Origin: Weeksellaceae bacterium TAE3-ERU29
GTDB lineage: Bacteria > Bacteroidota > Bacteroidia > Flavobacteriales > Weeksellaceae
Assembly (NCBI GenBank): GCA_019218445.1
Contig: JAHUUM010000006.1
Span: 1-64,000, forward strand
Length of the DNA: 64,000 nucleotides
Direction: 5' to 3'
Positions 25,702-35,053 of the stretch are shown here, one piece after another (the first letter of the stretch is position 1; the number at the start of each line of letters is the position of its first letter). Position numbers and translations under genes: made by a program. The notes below the pieces were generated by a model. That model saw only the letters and a list, made by a program, of their open reading frames with translations, did no database searches and was not told the origin of the DNA.

Positions 25702-28221
25702 ATGAAAAAGCATTTTTATTATTTCTTTATTTATATTTCGTTTATTCTTTTTCCTGTAAAAAACCAGGCTTGTGCTTATTACAACCCGGAAGAAATGTAC
25801 TTTAACTTGTTTGCGCAAGAAATGGTGAATGAGCCTGAATATTACTCTTTTTTACGGGACGAGGAATCTCGATTTTATGGAGAAGGCTATTACAATGAAG
25901 AAAAGCAAAGACCTTTTACCGTTAATCAAAACACGCTGGCTTGGGAAAAATATTTCGGTGGAAATTTAACGTATGAAGAAACCGATGCTTTGCTTAAAAT
26001 TATTCGAGGTCAACATCTTAAAAATTGGAAAAAAGGAAAATTAAGCCATGTTTTAAGTAAAAAATTAGGGACAGATTTCTATAAAAAGTATCAAGAAGGT
26101 TTAGATTATTTAATCGTAGCGAAAGATTTAGAGCCGTATATGAAAATAAAAACGGCAAACTCTGATAATTTCTGGGCAGTTAATGATTATGACAAAAAAT
26201 CCACTGTGGCAGATTTAAATATCTCTGCCGTATTAGCTCAATTAAAAAAGGCATATCAAAATACTAAAAATAGAGGAATTCAATTGCGGTATGCGTATCA
26301 AATGGTTCGCCTATTACACTATAATTTAGAATTTAAAGAATCGGTGGAGGCTTTTAAAACTTATTTCACCAAAAATGACGAAAACCAACCGATTTATTGG
26401 TACGCTTTCGATCAAATGGCGGGGGCATATAGAGGTTTAGGAGAAAAAGAAAAAGCCAACGAAGCCTTTTTTCAGGTTTTCATCCATGCTCCGGATTTGC
26501 ATAAAAGTGCGTTTATTTCTATGGAATTATCTAACAATGATGATTTTAGCAGTTTATTAAAAACCGCAAAAACACCCAAAGAAAAAACCTATGCTTATTT
26601 TCTTTTGGCGTATAATGGCTATGCCAACCCGATTCCTTTAATGCAGAAAATCAAAGCCATTGACCCAACAAGTCCTTTATTAAAAGTCTTGGCAGTGCGC
26701 TCTCTTAATGAATTGGAACGTTCCTATTTACCCACCGATTATTTTTGTTGGGATAACAATTGCAAAGAACACAAAAACAAGAGATTGCCTATTGTAGAAA
26801 GCACCAACAATCCTTATGAGGACGAAGACAAATTACCTTTATCAGAATATACAAAGCAATTAAAACAATTGATTCAATCCTTTGCAAGTAGCTCTAAGGA
26901 TGAATTTTGGGTTTTATCGTATGCTTATCTTCAGTTTTTAGAGAAAGATTATAACCAAAGTTTAAAAACGCTGAACCAAATAAAAGCGACAAATCAGATT
27001 TATATTAATCAGATAGAGCAAATGAAAATGCTCATCGAAATTGTTTCTCAACCAAAAATCGATACCACTTTTGAAAATTATTTAACTCAGAAATACCCAA
27101 CTATTTTTAACCAAAATCTACAAACAGAGCAAAATACAACACTTGCTTTTATTCGTGATATTTTAGCCAATCGGTATTTTTTACAGAAAGAATATGCCAA
27201 ATCTTTTTTGATGAATAATACACTGGTAGAATTGCAATATGTTCCGGATTTAACACTTACACACGAGTTAGAAGACTTTTACAAAAAGAAAAATAAAACC
27301 TCTTTAGAGAAATTTATTTTGAAAAACATGGAAACCGATTTCTTTACGCCTGAACAAGTCTCAGCCTATTTCCAAATGGTTTATGGTGATTATGCCATGC
27401 AAGCCGGTGATTTTGAAAAAGCCGTTCAACACTATGAAAAAGTAACGGACTTTAGAGGAATTACAAGAGGTGGCTACGACGGTGATTATTGGTTGCCCGA
27501 AAAAGGAAAATACGACGGGTTTCATAATATATCGCCCTATGTTTTTGGTATAAATAATTTTGAATGCTTTAATTGTGGAGAAAGTTTTACCATGCGATTA
27601 GAGAAGGAAAATCTTTTACCTCAAGTTCCAACCACTTCGTTTTCTAAATTGGAATTAGCCGAGACCATGTTGGCTTTGGAACAAATCGGGAAAGGAAACG
27701 ACGAACGTTCTGCCAAAGCAAGAGAATTAATGGGAAATATGATGTATAATACTTCGGCATTGGGTTATTTTAGAGAGCTTTTTGTGCAAGATTTAACCAA
27801 TGGTAACAGCCCAAAATATCGTTTTGACGAAAGTAAACCGATGTTTGAATTTTATTATAAAAATTATGGTTTCTATCCGTATGCACCAAAAGGTAACTTT
27901 GATTTAGCTATTTCATATTATCAGCAAGCTCTGGAAAAAACGCAAGATAAAGAACGAAAAGCACAGATTCTTTTTCAAATGGCATCTGCCGAACAAGGGA
28001 AATATTATGTTTGGGAAGCGACTCAAAACAAAGATTTTGACTATTATGATCCTAATTATGATGAAAAAATGAAAGCCTTACAAGAAAGACTTAATCAGAC
28101 TAAAAATCAAAAGTTCCGTACGGCTTTTTCTATGCTTAAAAAAGACTATGCCGATACGCAAACCGTAGAAAATTTATTGCGTAGTTGCTCTTATTTTAAT
28201 CATTATTTTTACAATAAATAA
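25702..28221 (+). CDS. Large exported TPR-like protein, unrecognised
   Basis: About 839 residues from ATG 25702, chosen because it begins the signal peptide (MKKHFYYFFIYISFILFPVK, then NQACAYYNPEEMYF). The mature protein is helical and contains degenerate TPR-like units: residues near AYRGLGEKEKANEAFFQVF, GDYAMQAGDFEKAVQHYEKV and NFDLAISYYQQALEK. A short CFNCGESF motif is present. No catalytic signature is seen. It is paired with the lipoprotein gene upstream, so the two may form an envelope complex; this is inference from gene order only. Confidence 0.75.
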   Translation: MKKHFYYFFIYISFILFPVKNQACAYYNPEEMYFNLFAQEMVNEPEYYSFLRDEESRFYGEGYYNEEKQRPFTVNQNTLAWEKYFGGNLTYEETDALLKIIRGQHLKNWKKGKLSHVLSKKLGTDFYKKYQEGLDYLIVAKDLEPYMKIKTANSDNFWAVNDYDKKSTVADLNISAVLAQLKKAYQNTKNRGIQLRYAYQMVRLLHYNLEFKESVEAFKTYFTKNDENQPIYWYAFDQMAGAYRGLGEKEKANEAFFQVFIHAPDLHKSAFISMELSNNDDFSSLLKTAKTPKEKTYAYFLLAYNGYANPIPLMQKIKAIDPTSPLLKVLAVRSLNELERSYLPTDYFCWDNNCKEHKNKRLPIVESTNNPYEDEDKLPLSEYTKQLKQLIQSFASSSKDEFWVLSYAYLQFLEKDYNQSLKTLNQIKATNQIYINQIEQMKMLIEIVSQPKIDTTFENYLTQKYPTIFNQNLQTEQNTTLAFIRDILANRYFLQKEYAKSFLMNNTLVELQYVPDLTLTHELEDFYKKKNKTSLEKFILKNMETDFFTPEQVSAYFQMVYGDYAMQAGDFEKAVQHYEKVTDFRGITRGGYDGDYWLPEKGKYDGFHNISPYVFGINNFECFNCGESFTMRLEKENLLPQVPTTSFSKLELAETMLALEQIGKGNDERSAKARELMGNMMYNTSALGYFRELFVQDLTNGNSPKYRFDESKPMFEFYYKNYGFYPYAPKGNFDLAISYYQQALEKTQDKERKAQILFQMASAEQGKYYVWEATQNKDFDYYDPNYDEKMKALQERLNQTKNQKFRTAFSMLKKDYADTQTVENLLRSCSYFNHYFYNK

Positions 28222-28241
28222 AGTAATTTTTTATCCATAAA

Positions 28242-28275
28242 AATCCGCCTTGATGGGGTACAAGGCGGATTCTAT
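28242..28275. terminator. Terminator between convergent genes
   Basis: An 11-bp stem, AATCCGCCTTG (28242-28252) with CAAGGCGGATT (28261-28271), lies between the TPR-like gene and the minus-strand beta-helix gene. Confidence 0.75.
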
Positions 28276-28306
28276 TTTAAACATTATCTTTTAAGATGAT
28301 TAGAGA

Positions 28307-29470
28307 TTAATATCCACTCCATCCTTTAGCCCAATCCGGTAATTCTAACCCATTTCCGGCTCCTGTAGCTTTATCATTCTCCATTTTAGTTACTAAATCA
28401 TCGCTGATTCCTTCTACTTTTTTATCTACATTATGAAATTTAACATTAGTTATATGTGTTCCTTCAGAAAAGTATTTTTGAGTGTCATTACTTTTGAATG
28501 TGAAACCTGTAGCCCAGCCGGATACTACAATGTTATCTAAAGTTGCGTAAGTTCCTACTCTGAATAAGTTAGTTCCTGCGTCTTCATTATCAGTTGTTTT
28601 GTAACCAATTAAAGTAATATTTTTTAAGGTTGGGTTAGACCTTGGTTCTGCACTTTCATCTCCTTTTCTGTTATCTGCCTCAATACCTCTATTTCCTACT
28701 TTAGCATTTGTTCTTTTTGCATAAGCATCTGTTAAAGAACCTACCCATCCGTCTGTCCAATCTATTGCATCATCATCATTATTAATAGATACTATTTTAG
28801 AAACATTTACAGTTCCTCCAAAGAACTCTATTCCATCATCAGATCCGTCAATTACAGAAACTCCTTCTATAGTTGTTCCGTTTCCTACTCCAAATAGAGA
28901 AAGTCCGTTAAATTCTTTCTCTCCATTGATACGAGCTCCTGCATATCTGATTTGTGTATAAGTAATAACTCCTGAGTTATCATTTTTTACAGTTCCTCCA
29001 TAAGGTAAATTTGCTACTTCAGATATTTGACCTGTCCCATTATTTATAGGAGCTTTTCCACAAAGAACGATTCCTCCCCAAGCTGCTTTTTCTTTAGATG
29101 TTGCTGTAAAAATAACCGGTTTTGCAGCTGTTCCTTTAGAGTATATTTTACCTCCTTGTGCTACTGCTACATAAGCACTTGTTCCTCCTGATGCAGTGAT
29201 TGTTGTTCCCGGCTCAATTTCTAAAACACCTCCGTCTTCTACAACAACAGCTCCTGTTATTGTCCAAGCTTTGTCTGCTGTAAGAACTAATTTATCTCCG
29301 GATTTTAAAGTTAATCCTTTTTCCCCTCCAAGGTTAGTATTATCTACTTGTACAGTCCCTGTGTTTTCGGACTTGTTATTATCATCTCCTCCGGAACAAG
29401 ATGTTAGAGTAGATACTGTTGATACTCCTAATGTTGCTAACAACATTGCTTTTACAAAAAACTTTTTCAT
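28307..29470 (-). CDS. Beta-helix lipoprotein
   Basis: A 387-residue lipoprotein: signal peptide ending TLTSC (Cys at about 25) and a low-complexity GGDDNNKSENTG linker. The rest has the repeated short-strand pattern of a right-handed parallel beta-helix (GGVLEIEPGTTITA, GGKIYSKGTAAKPVIFTA, GTTIEGVSVIDGSDDGIEFFGGTVNVSKI, TLKNITLIGYK). Gly/Asn/Asp turns are frequent. It is downstream of the TonB receptor gene by 36 bases, so it is probably an outer-membrane surface partner of that receptor. The ligand is not visible; phosphate or a phosphorylated compound is possible given the neighbouring PhoB-like system. Confidence 0.8.
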   Translation of the reverse strand: MKKFFVKAMLLATLGVSTVSTLTSCSGGDDNNKSENTGTVQVDNTNLGGEKGLTLKSGDKLVLTADKAWTITGAVVVEDGGVLEIEPGTTITASGGTSAYVAVAQGGKIYSKGTAAKPVIFTATSKEKAAWGGIVLCGKAPINNGTGQISEVANLPYGGTVKNDNSGVITYTQIRYAGARINGEKEFNGLSLFGVGNGTTIEGVSVIDGSDDGIEFFGGTVNVSKIVSINNDDDAIDWTDGWVGSLTDAYAKRTNAKVGNRGIEADNRKGDESAEPRSNPTLKNITLIGYKTTDNEDAGTNLFRVGTYATLDNIVVSGWATGFTFKSNDTQKYFSEGTHITNVKFHNVDKKVEGISDDLVTKMENDKATGAGNGLELPDWAKGWSGY

Positions 29471-29506
29471 GTTTAATCGTTTTTAAGTTACTGTTTATTT
29501 TTATTG

Positions 29507-32224
29507 TTAAAATTTACATCCTATGCTTAAACCGAACTCCGTTCCGTTTTTATATTCATATATAGTTGATTCTGCTTTCATGTTTTCTTGAACCCTTTTT
29601 ATTGTAGCATTTAATAAATTCTTTGCTTTTAAGGATAGACTTAAATTATTGTAATCATACTTTAGTGTAGTATCTAATAAGCTAATAGGTTTTGTAACTA
29701 CTCGCCCTAAACCTTGTGTTCCAATAGAATAAAGATTCTCTCCTACATAAGAATAAGAGATTATAAAATCTACATTACTCTCATCTAATTTATAATTGAA
29801 ACCTAAGTTTGCATTTCCTACTAAATCTGCCGCTCCTTCCAATTGATCTTCTGTGTCATTAAAGTTCACTGAAAATGGAGAATTAGCTTTTATTTTTTCG
29901 TTATTTAATTCACTTTTTGATTTAAGATAAGAGCCATTTGCAAAAGCATATATTTTATAATCACTATATCTGTAAATGTCTTTTCTCACCTCTGCCTCTA
30001 CCCCATATACATACGCATGGTCTCCTACGTTTAAGTATGAATATAAACTCTCTGAAACTAACGCTTTTGAAATAGGATTCTGTATGTATTTACCATAAAC
30101 TCCGAAAGATATTAATTCTCCCCTATTAGGGAAAAACTCCCATTTTATATCTAAGTTATTATTATCTGAAGGATTTAAAAATGGATTTCCTTGAGATTGC
30201 TCGCTTATATCATCGTAAATATAATACGCCAATTCTTTTAACTGAGGCATTGAATAAGTACGAGACAATGAAACTTTTAAATTCTGATCATTATTAATAG
30301 AATATTTTACATTTAATGATGGTAAAACTTTTGTATAATTAGAGTTAGTTTCTGTGATTCCATCAGGAGCAATCAAATTAGTCTTCCAACTAATATTTTG
30401 ATTTACATTTTCTACTCTCACTCCTAAAACAGCAGTTAATTTATCATTAAAACTATAATCTGCATTCACATAACCTGCATTTGTATATTGATTCCCGTCG
30501 AAAGACATCGGTGTAAGTTCTCCTGATTTTTGTGAGAAATTTGTACGGATACTAAAGTAATCTTGATTAAAGTTTTGTGCATTTAGATTATTATCGATAT
30601 CCATAATATTCAGCACTGTATTTTTATCGGCATGTTTATCATTATATCTAAAATCATATTGCTTAGATTCAAAATTTCTGGTTTTAAATCTTCCTTGATA
30701 TCCGGCATTAAAATTCAATTTTTCATTGAACTTATATTTAAAATTAAAGTTTGCAGACGCATCATTGTCAGATAAGTTGTCAAAGTATCTATTAGACGAA
30801 CCTCCATCTCTTCTCAATTCATAATTATTTTCTAAACTATTAAATATCAAAGTATTTGTAACCCTATCCGGACGTTTACTCGTCATGGTATTATAACCGG
30901 CAATCCATTTTAAAGATAATTTATCATTTAATGTATGATCTCCTCCTAATTGATTAATTAATAAATCAGTAGATTTAAACAAAGATCTTCTTATATATCC
31001 TTTACTATTCTGAGCCCAATCGTAATGATACCCTAAATAATTTTTAACTTCCTGATCTGTAGAACGAATATAATTGGTTGTGAAGTTTAATTTATTAGCA
31101 TTATTTATATTGAAAAATAAATTAACTAATCCCGTCATATTTGTAGAGTACTTATACTTTTTGGTATCAAACAAACTTAATTTTGTTCCTTGAGCATTAT
31201 AATTCCCCTCTAAACCATTAGCATAAGTATAATCATTGTCGAACCCGGCATAAAAAAATGCTTTAAGTTTTTTCTCTCCTATAATAAAATCTCGCCCCCC
31301 ATTTAAACTGAATGAAAGGTTAATCGGTTTATGATTTAATTTTTGAAAATTCCAACTTCCTGACTGATATGTTGTAAGAGAATTTGTTGGAGTCTTTGTA
31401 TCATCAAACCCAAAATAATTATAATTAGCAGGCGTATAAAAGTCTTTATTTTCTAATGTTTGTGTATTTACCGAGCTCCCTAAGGAAACACTAAGATAAG
31501 GTTTTCCGGAAAATTCTTTAGAAACAATATTTATATTAGCTCCTCCAAAATCACCCGAAAGTGTAGATCCAAAAACTTTTTCTATCCCGATATATTCTAC
31601 AATATCCGTTTTAAATAAAGCTAAGTCTATATTTTTATTTTCAGGATCGTTAGACGGAATTGCTAATCCGTTTAATGTAGTTGTATTATATCTGTCTAAT
31701 AATCCTCTGACAGAAAATGTAGAATTCCCCTGTTGTTTTACAGTACTTGTTGCTTTTGTTACCGCACTTGCGATGTCTCCCACTCCTTGTTTACTAAGCT
31801 GTACAGCTCCAATATTTTCAACGATTTCTACACTTTTTCTTTGAATATTTAAAAGTGAAACCTCATCAGATTTATTTATTTTAGCTTCTGCTACAATTTC
31901 TTTTAAATTAGTTACAGAATTACCATCAATTGGCAACTCCAAAACAAAATCACTTGTATTATTCCCGTCAGTCACCTCTAATTCTTTAGAAGTATTCTTA
32001 AACCCAAAAGCCGAAACTTTCATAGTATATTTTCCGGGAGTTTCTATATCTATAGAATATTTACCATCATTTTCTGTAAGATAATAGTAATTGGTGTTTG
32101 CTAAAAAAACCTCACATCCTTCTACCGGCTTTCCATTTGAATCTTTCACTATTCCCTCCAGTTTAGTTTGAGCATTTAAAACTACCCCTACAAATACCAT
32201 CGTTAGAATTAAAATTTTCTGCAT
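29507..32224 (-). CDS. TonB-dependent outer-membrane receptor
   Basis: About 905 residues from the ATG at 32224, where the signal peptide MQKILILTMVFVGVVLNA begins; nine further upstream residues are unlikely to be translated. Order: CarboxypepD_reg-like domain (TKLEGIVKDSNGKPVEG to about 105), plug domain (QLSKQGVGDIASAV, FSVRGLLDRYN, GDFGGANINIVSK), then a long beta-barrel ending in an aromatic residue (SIGCKF), as OM barrel proteins do. It imports a ligand through the outer membrane using TonB energy. No SusD partner is present; the beta-helix lipoprotein follows in the operon. It is divergent from a two-component system that may regulate it. Confidence 0.92.
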   Translation of the reverse strand: MQKILILTMVFVGVVLNAQTKLEGIVKDSNGKPVEGCEVFLANTNYYYLTENDGKYSIDIETPGKYTMKVSAFGFKNTSKELEVTDGNNTSDFVLELPIDGNSVTNLKEIVAEAKINKSDEVSLLNIQRKSVEIVENIGAVQLSKQGVGDIASAVTKATSTVKQQGNSTFSVRGLLDRYNTTTLNGLAIPSNDPENKNIDLALFKTDIVEYIGIEKVFGSTLSGDFGGANINIVSKEFSGKPYLSVSLGSSVNTQTLENKDFYTPANYNYFGFDDTKTPTNSLTTYQSGSWNFQKLNHKPINLSFSLNGGRDFIIGEKKLKAFFYAGFDNDYTYANGLEGNYNAQGTKLSLFDTKKYKYSTNMTGLVNLFFNINNANKLNFTTNYIRSTDQEVKNYLGYHYDWAQNSKGYIRRSLFKSTDLLINQLGGDHTLNDKLSLKWIAGYNTMTSKRPDRVTNTLIFNSLENNYELRRDGGSSNRYFDNLSDNDASANFNFKYKFNEKLNFNAGYQGRFKTRNFESKQYDFRYNDKHADKNTVLNIMDIDNNLNAQNFNQDYFSIRTNFSQKSGELTPMSFDGNQYTNAGYVNADYSFNDKLTAVLGVRVENVNQNISWKTNLIAPDGITETNSNYTKVLPSLNVKYSINNDQNLKVSLSRTYSMPQLKELAYYIYDDISEQSQGNPFLNPSDNNNLDIKWEFFPNRGELISFGVYGKYIQNPISKALVSESLYSYLNVGDHAYVYGVEAEVRKDIYRYSDYKIYAFANGSYLKSKSELNNEKIKANSPFSVNFNDTEDQLEGAADLVGNANLGFNYKLDESNVDFIISYSYVGENLYSIGTQGLGRVVTKPISLLDTTLKYDYNNLSLSLKAKNLLNATIKRVQENMKAESTIYEYKNGTEFGLSIGCKF

Positions 32225-32299
32225 TTTTTCACTATGTTTATTTGCTTGCAAAGAAATTGTAATTAAACTAAAAAGGAGTTACGAGATTATTATGTTTAG

Positions 32300-32346
32300 T
32301 TTAACGTAGTGTTAGACAAAATAGCTCTATTTTAAATTAACGTTAA
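32300..32346. promoter_or_regulatory. Candidate regulator-binding repeats in divergent promoter region
   Basis: In the 187-base gap between the receptor gene and the response regulator gene, TTAACG (32301) and TTAGAC (32312) form an 11-base-spaced direct pair. A perfect palindrome TTAACGTTAA lies at 32337-32346. OmpR/PhoB-type regulators bind 11-base-spaced direct repeats, so this could be the site of the adjacent regulator. No functional evidence is available. Confidence 0.35.
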
Positions 32347-32411
32347 GGGTTTTAGTAGTCTATATAATGTATATAATTGTTTGTAACTTTAGCCCATATT
32401 AAATGATTATC

Positions 32412-33086
32412 ATGAAAAAACAAAAGATTTTATTAGTAGATGATGAACCGGATATTTTGGAATTTTTAAGTTATAATTTGGAGAAAGCAGGCTACAAAGT
32501 AGAAACAGCACTTAACGGGACTGAAGGCGTAAAAAAAGCAAAAGTCATGAAACCTAATCTTATTCTTTTAGATATCATGATGCCCGAAATGGACGGAATC
32601 GAAGCTTGTAGCCAAATAAGAAAAATAGATTCGTTAGCCAATACATTAATCGTATTTTTATCAGCAAGAACAGAGGAATTCACTCAGTTGGCAGGTTATG
32701 AAGTGGGTGCAAATGACTATATTACCAAACCTATAAAACCTAAAGTTTTAGTGAGTAAAATAAAAGCACTATTAAAACTGAAAAGAAAAGAAAATGTAGA
32801 TAAAATCATAGAATTAAATGATATAAAAATTAATCGGGAAACTTATAAAGTTACATTTAACGGAGAAGATTTAATCTTACCGAGAAAAGAATTTGAACTT
32901 TTGGCTTTACTTGCCTCTAACACAGAAAGAGTTTTCAAAAGAGATGAAATCTTAGAAAAAGTTTGGGGAAATGAAGTAGTTGTTGGTGATAGAACAATTG
33001 ACGTTCATATAAGAAAACTGAGAGAGAAATTCGGGAAAGAGCACTTCACTACAATAAAAGGAGTCGGTTATAAAATAAATGACTAA
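32412..33086 (+). CDS. Response regulator, OmpR/PhoB family
   Basis: About 224 residues. The receiver domain carries the acidic pocket VDDEPD, phosphoacceptor Asp54 (LILLDIMMPEMDG) and Lys in ITKPIKP. The C-terminal winged helix has the OmpR pattern (LPRKEFELLALLA, DRTIDVHIRKLREKF, TIKGVGYKI). ATG 32412 is preferred over ATG 32403 because MKKQKILLVDD is the usual N-terminus; either is possible. The stop overlaps the kinase ATG by one base (TAATG), so the pair is translationally coupled. Most similar in style to PhoB-like regulators of Bacteroidetes; the signal is not proven. Confidence 0.9.
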   Translation: MKKQKILLVDDEPDILEFLSYNLEKAGYKVETALNGTEGVKKAKVMKPNLILLDIMMPEMDGIEACSQIRKIDSLANTLIVFLSARTEEFTQLAGYEVGANDYITKPIKPKVLVSKIKALLKLKRKENVDKIIELNDIKINRETYKVTFNGEDLILPRKEFELLALLASNTERVFKRDEILEKVWGNEVVVGDRTIDVHIRKLREKFGKEHFTTIKGVGYKIND

Positions 33087-34072
33087 TGTTTAAAATCAAT
33101 AATTTTTCATTTGCCTTTTTAGCTTCTGTTTTTACGATAGTAATTGTTTTTATAACAGAAAATATTGCTCCTGTATTTCGTTATCTCGCTTTGTTTATAA
33201 TTATATTTATCTTATTTTTCTTCATGAATAAATATTATTATAAAATACAAATAAACCGATTATATAATTTATTGCCGAGTTTAAAAAATAAAAAAGAACA
33301 TCCTCAAGACATTAAAGGACTTTCTAAAGATATATCTACCATTACACAACATAAAAGGCACGAGCTGGATGTGCTTTACGAAAGAGAAATGTACCGTAGA
33401 GAATTTGTAGGAAATGTAGCTCACGAACTCAAAACTCCATTATTTTCTATACAAGGATATTTACTCACATTGATAGAAGGCGGTTTATACGATGAAAAAA
33501 TCAGAGATAAATATTTACATAGGATTAATAAATCGGTTGAAAGATTAACCTATATTGTAAAAGATTTAGACCTGATTACAGAATTAGAATCCGGCACTTT
33601 AAAATTAGACATTTATCCATTTAATATAGTTTCATTAACCAGAGAAGTTTTTGAATTTTTAGAAATAAAAGCAGAGAAAAATAAAATTTCTTTGGGATTT
33701 GATAAGTCTTATAAAGAAGCTATAAAAGTAAAAGCCGACGTAGAGAAAATAGAACAAGTTTTAATAAACTTGGTGGTAAACGCCATTAATCACTCGCAGA
33801 GAAAAGGGAAAGTAACAGTTTCTTTTGAGGTAATAGAAGATAAAGTTAAAATAATTATTTCTGATACCGGAGTAGGAATTAAAAAAGAGGAATTAAACCG
33901 AATTTTTGAAAGATTTTATCGTGTAGATAAATCCAGAAGCAGGTCTCAAGGAGGCTCAGGTTTAGGTTTGGCTATCGTTAAACATATTTTAGAAGCACAT
34001 AACGAGAAAATAGAAGTAGAAAGTACTTATGGAGAGGGGACTTCTTTTACTTTTTACTTAGAAAAATATTAG
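33086..34072 (+). CDS. Sensor histidine kinase, PhoR-like
   Basis: 328 residues with two N-terminal membrane segments (about 7-24 and 31-47) and almost no periplasmic loop, as in PhoR-type kinases. The HisKA domain has phospho-acceptor His113 (NVAHELKTPLFSIQGYL). The ATPase domain shows the N box (NLVVNAINHS), G1 box (DTGVGIKKEE) and G2 box (GGSGLGLAIVKHIL). It should phosphorylate the response regulator encoded immediately upstream. The small extracytoplasmic part suggests it senses through a membrane partner rather than by direct ligand binding. Confidence 0.9.
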   Translation: MFKINNFSFAFLASVFTIVIVFITENIAPVFRYLALFIIIFILFFFMNKYYYKIQINRLYNLLPSLKNKKEHPQDIKGLSKDISTITQHKRHELDVLYEREMYRREFVGNVAHELKTPLFSIQGYLLTLIEGGLYDEKIRDKYLHRINKSVERLTYIVKDLDLITELESGTLKLDIYPFNIVSLTREVFEFLEIKAEKNKISLGFDKSYKEAIKVKADVEKIEQVLINLVVNAINHSQRKGKVTVSFEVIEDKVKIIISDTGVGIKKEELNRIFERFYRVDKSRSRSQGGSGLGLAIVKHILEAHNEKIEVESTYGEGTSFTFYLEKY

Positions 34073-34083
34073 TCAGAATAGAA

Positions 34084-34449
34084 TTAAATCTCGTGAGCAA
34101 GAAAAGCATCAATAAACATTTTTGCGGATAATCCGTTTTTGGTTTTTGTTACAACAGCAATGTCAAATCGGCATTCCACGTCTAAATCTTTTTGCTGAAT
34201 GTATTCATCTGCGGCTTTTACTAATCGTTTTTTCTTAGATTTAGTTACAGAATCCTCAGGATTTTCAAAAGTATCGTAAGACCGAGCTTTTACTTCTACA
34301 ATGGCTAAAGTATTATCTCTTTTAGCAATAATATCTATTTCTGCCGGAGAGAAATACCAATTTCTTTCTAAAATTTCATAGCCATTTTTAATATACTTTT
34401 GGGCAACATATTCCTCTGCTATTTTCCCAAAATCATTGTGTTCTGCCAT
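34084..34449 (-). CDS. YraN/UPF0102 family nuclease-fold protein
   Basis: 121 residues from the ATG at 34449 (MAEHNDFGKIAEEYVAQKY), which gives the usual family length; a longer frame to 34497 would add residues unlike the family. The fold is restriction-endonuclease-like: GYEILERNWYFSPAEIDIIAKRDNTLAIVEVKAR holds the Glu, Asp and ExK residues of the active-site pattern. The family is widespread, and its biological role is not settled. Tail to tail with the histidine kinase gene, 11 bases apart. Confidence 0.88.
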   Translation of the reverse strand: MAEHNDFGKIAEEYVAQKYIKNGYEILERNWYFSPAEIDIIAKRDNTLAIVEVKARSYDTFENPEDSVTKSKKKRLVKAADEYIQQKDLDVECRFDIAVVTKTKNGLSAKMFIDAFLAHEI

Positions 34450-34465
34450 TTTAAGTAATATTAAT

Positions 34466-34966
34466 TTATTGTCTAAAAAGAGAAACATAATCCTCAAACA
34501 TATAAAGGCGTCCTCTATCTGCTCCTGTAATTTCTTTTAGAATTTCTAATTTCTCCAAATCAGAAGTTAATTTATAAGCAGTTGAAGGTGCTTTTTCTAT
34601 AATTTCACTTATTTTTTGAACATTTATAACGGGACGATTATATAAGTATTCCACCACTTTATAAGCATCACCACTTTTGTTTCCTAACTCTTTAAGTTTA
34701 TTGTCTATTATTTTTTGTAATTGTAATATACCGTCAAAAGTTTCTACCCCTTTTTTAGCAGTTTCTATAACCCCGGTAAGGAAAAACTTTAACCATTGCT
34801 CTATATCGTTGTGAGTACGAACACGCGTTAAGTTATCGTAATAATTGGATAACCTGCATATTCTGTAAATGCCAATCTCTATTAATAAAGCTTGGTTGAA
34901 AACTTTTATAATATCCTTGATTAACGGAATGCCCTGATTTGAAAAACTGCATAAAAGTAAAATTAG
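34466..34966 (-). pseudogene. Truncated Fic-family protein remnant
   Basis: Translating the minus strand past the short ATG frame gives Fic C-terminal sequence: YYDNLTRVRTHNDIEQW, LKFFLTGVIETAKKGVETFD, then a winged-helix tail (VVEYLYNRPVINVQKISEII to YMFEDYVSLFRQ). This matches the region that follows the Fic catalytic core. The catalytic HPFxxGNGR motif is absent upstream, and the sequence before YYDNL is disrupted (IKVFNQALLIEIGIYRICRL), suggesting frameshifts and 5' loss. Intact Fic proteins transfer AMP or similar groups onto targets; this copy cannot. The downstream yraN start is only 17 bases away. Confidence 0.55.
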
Positions 34967-35053
34967 TGAAAGCCTTATTATACAAATATACCAAAAAACT
35001 AAAATAAAGAATGTCCTTATTTTAATAAATCGATGAAAATTAAAATAAGTGTT

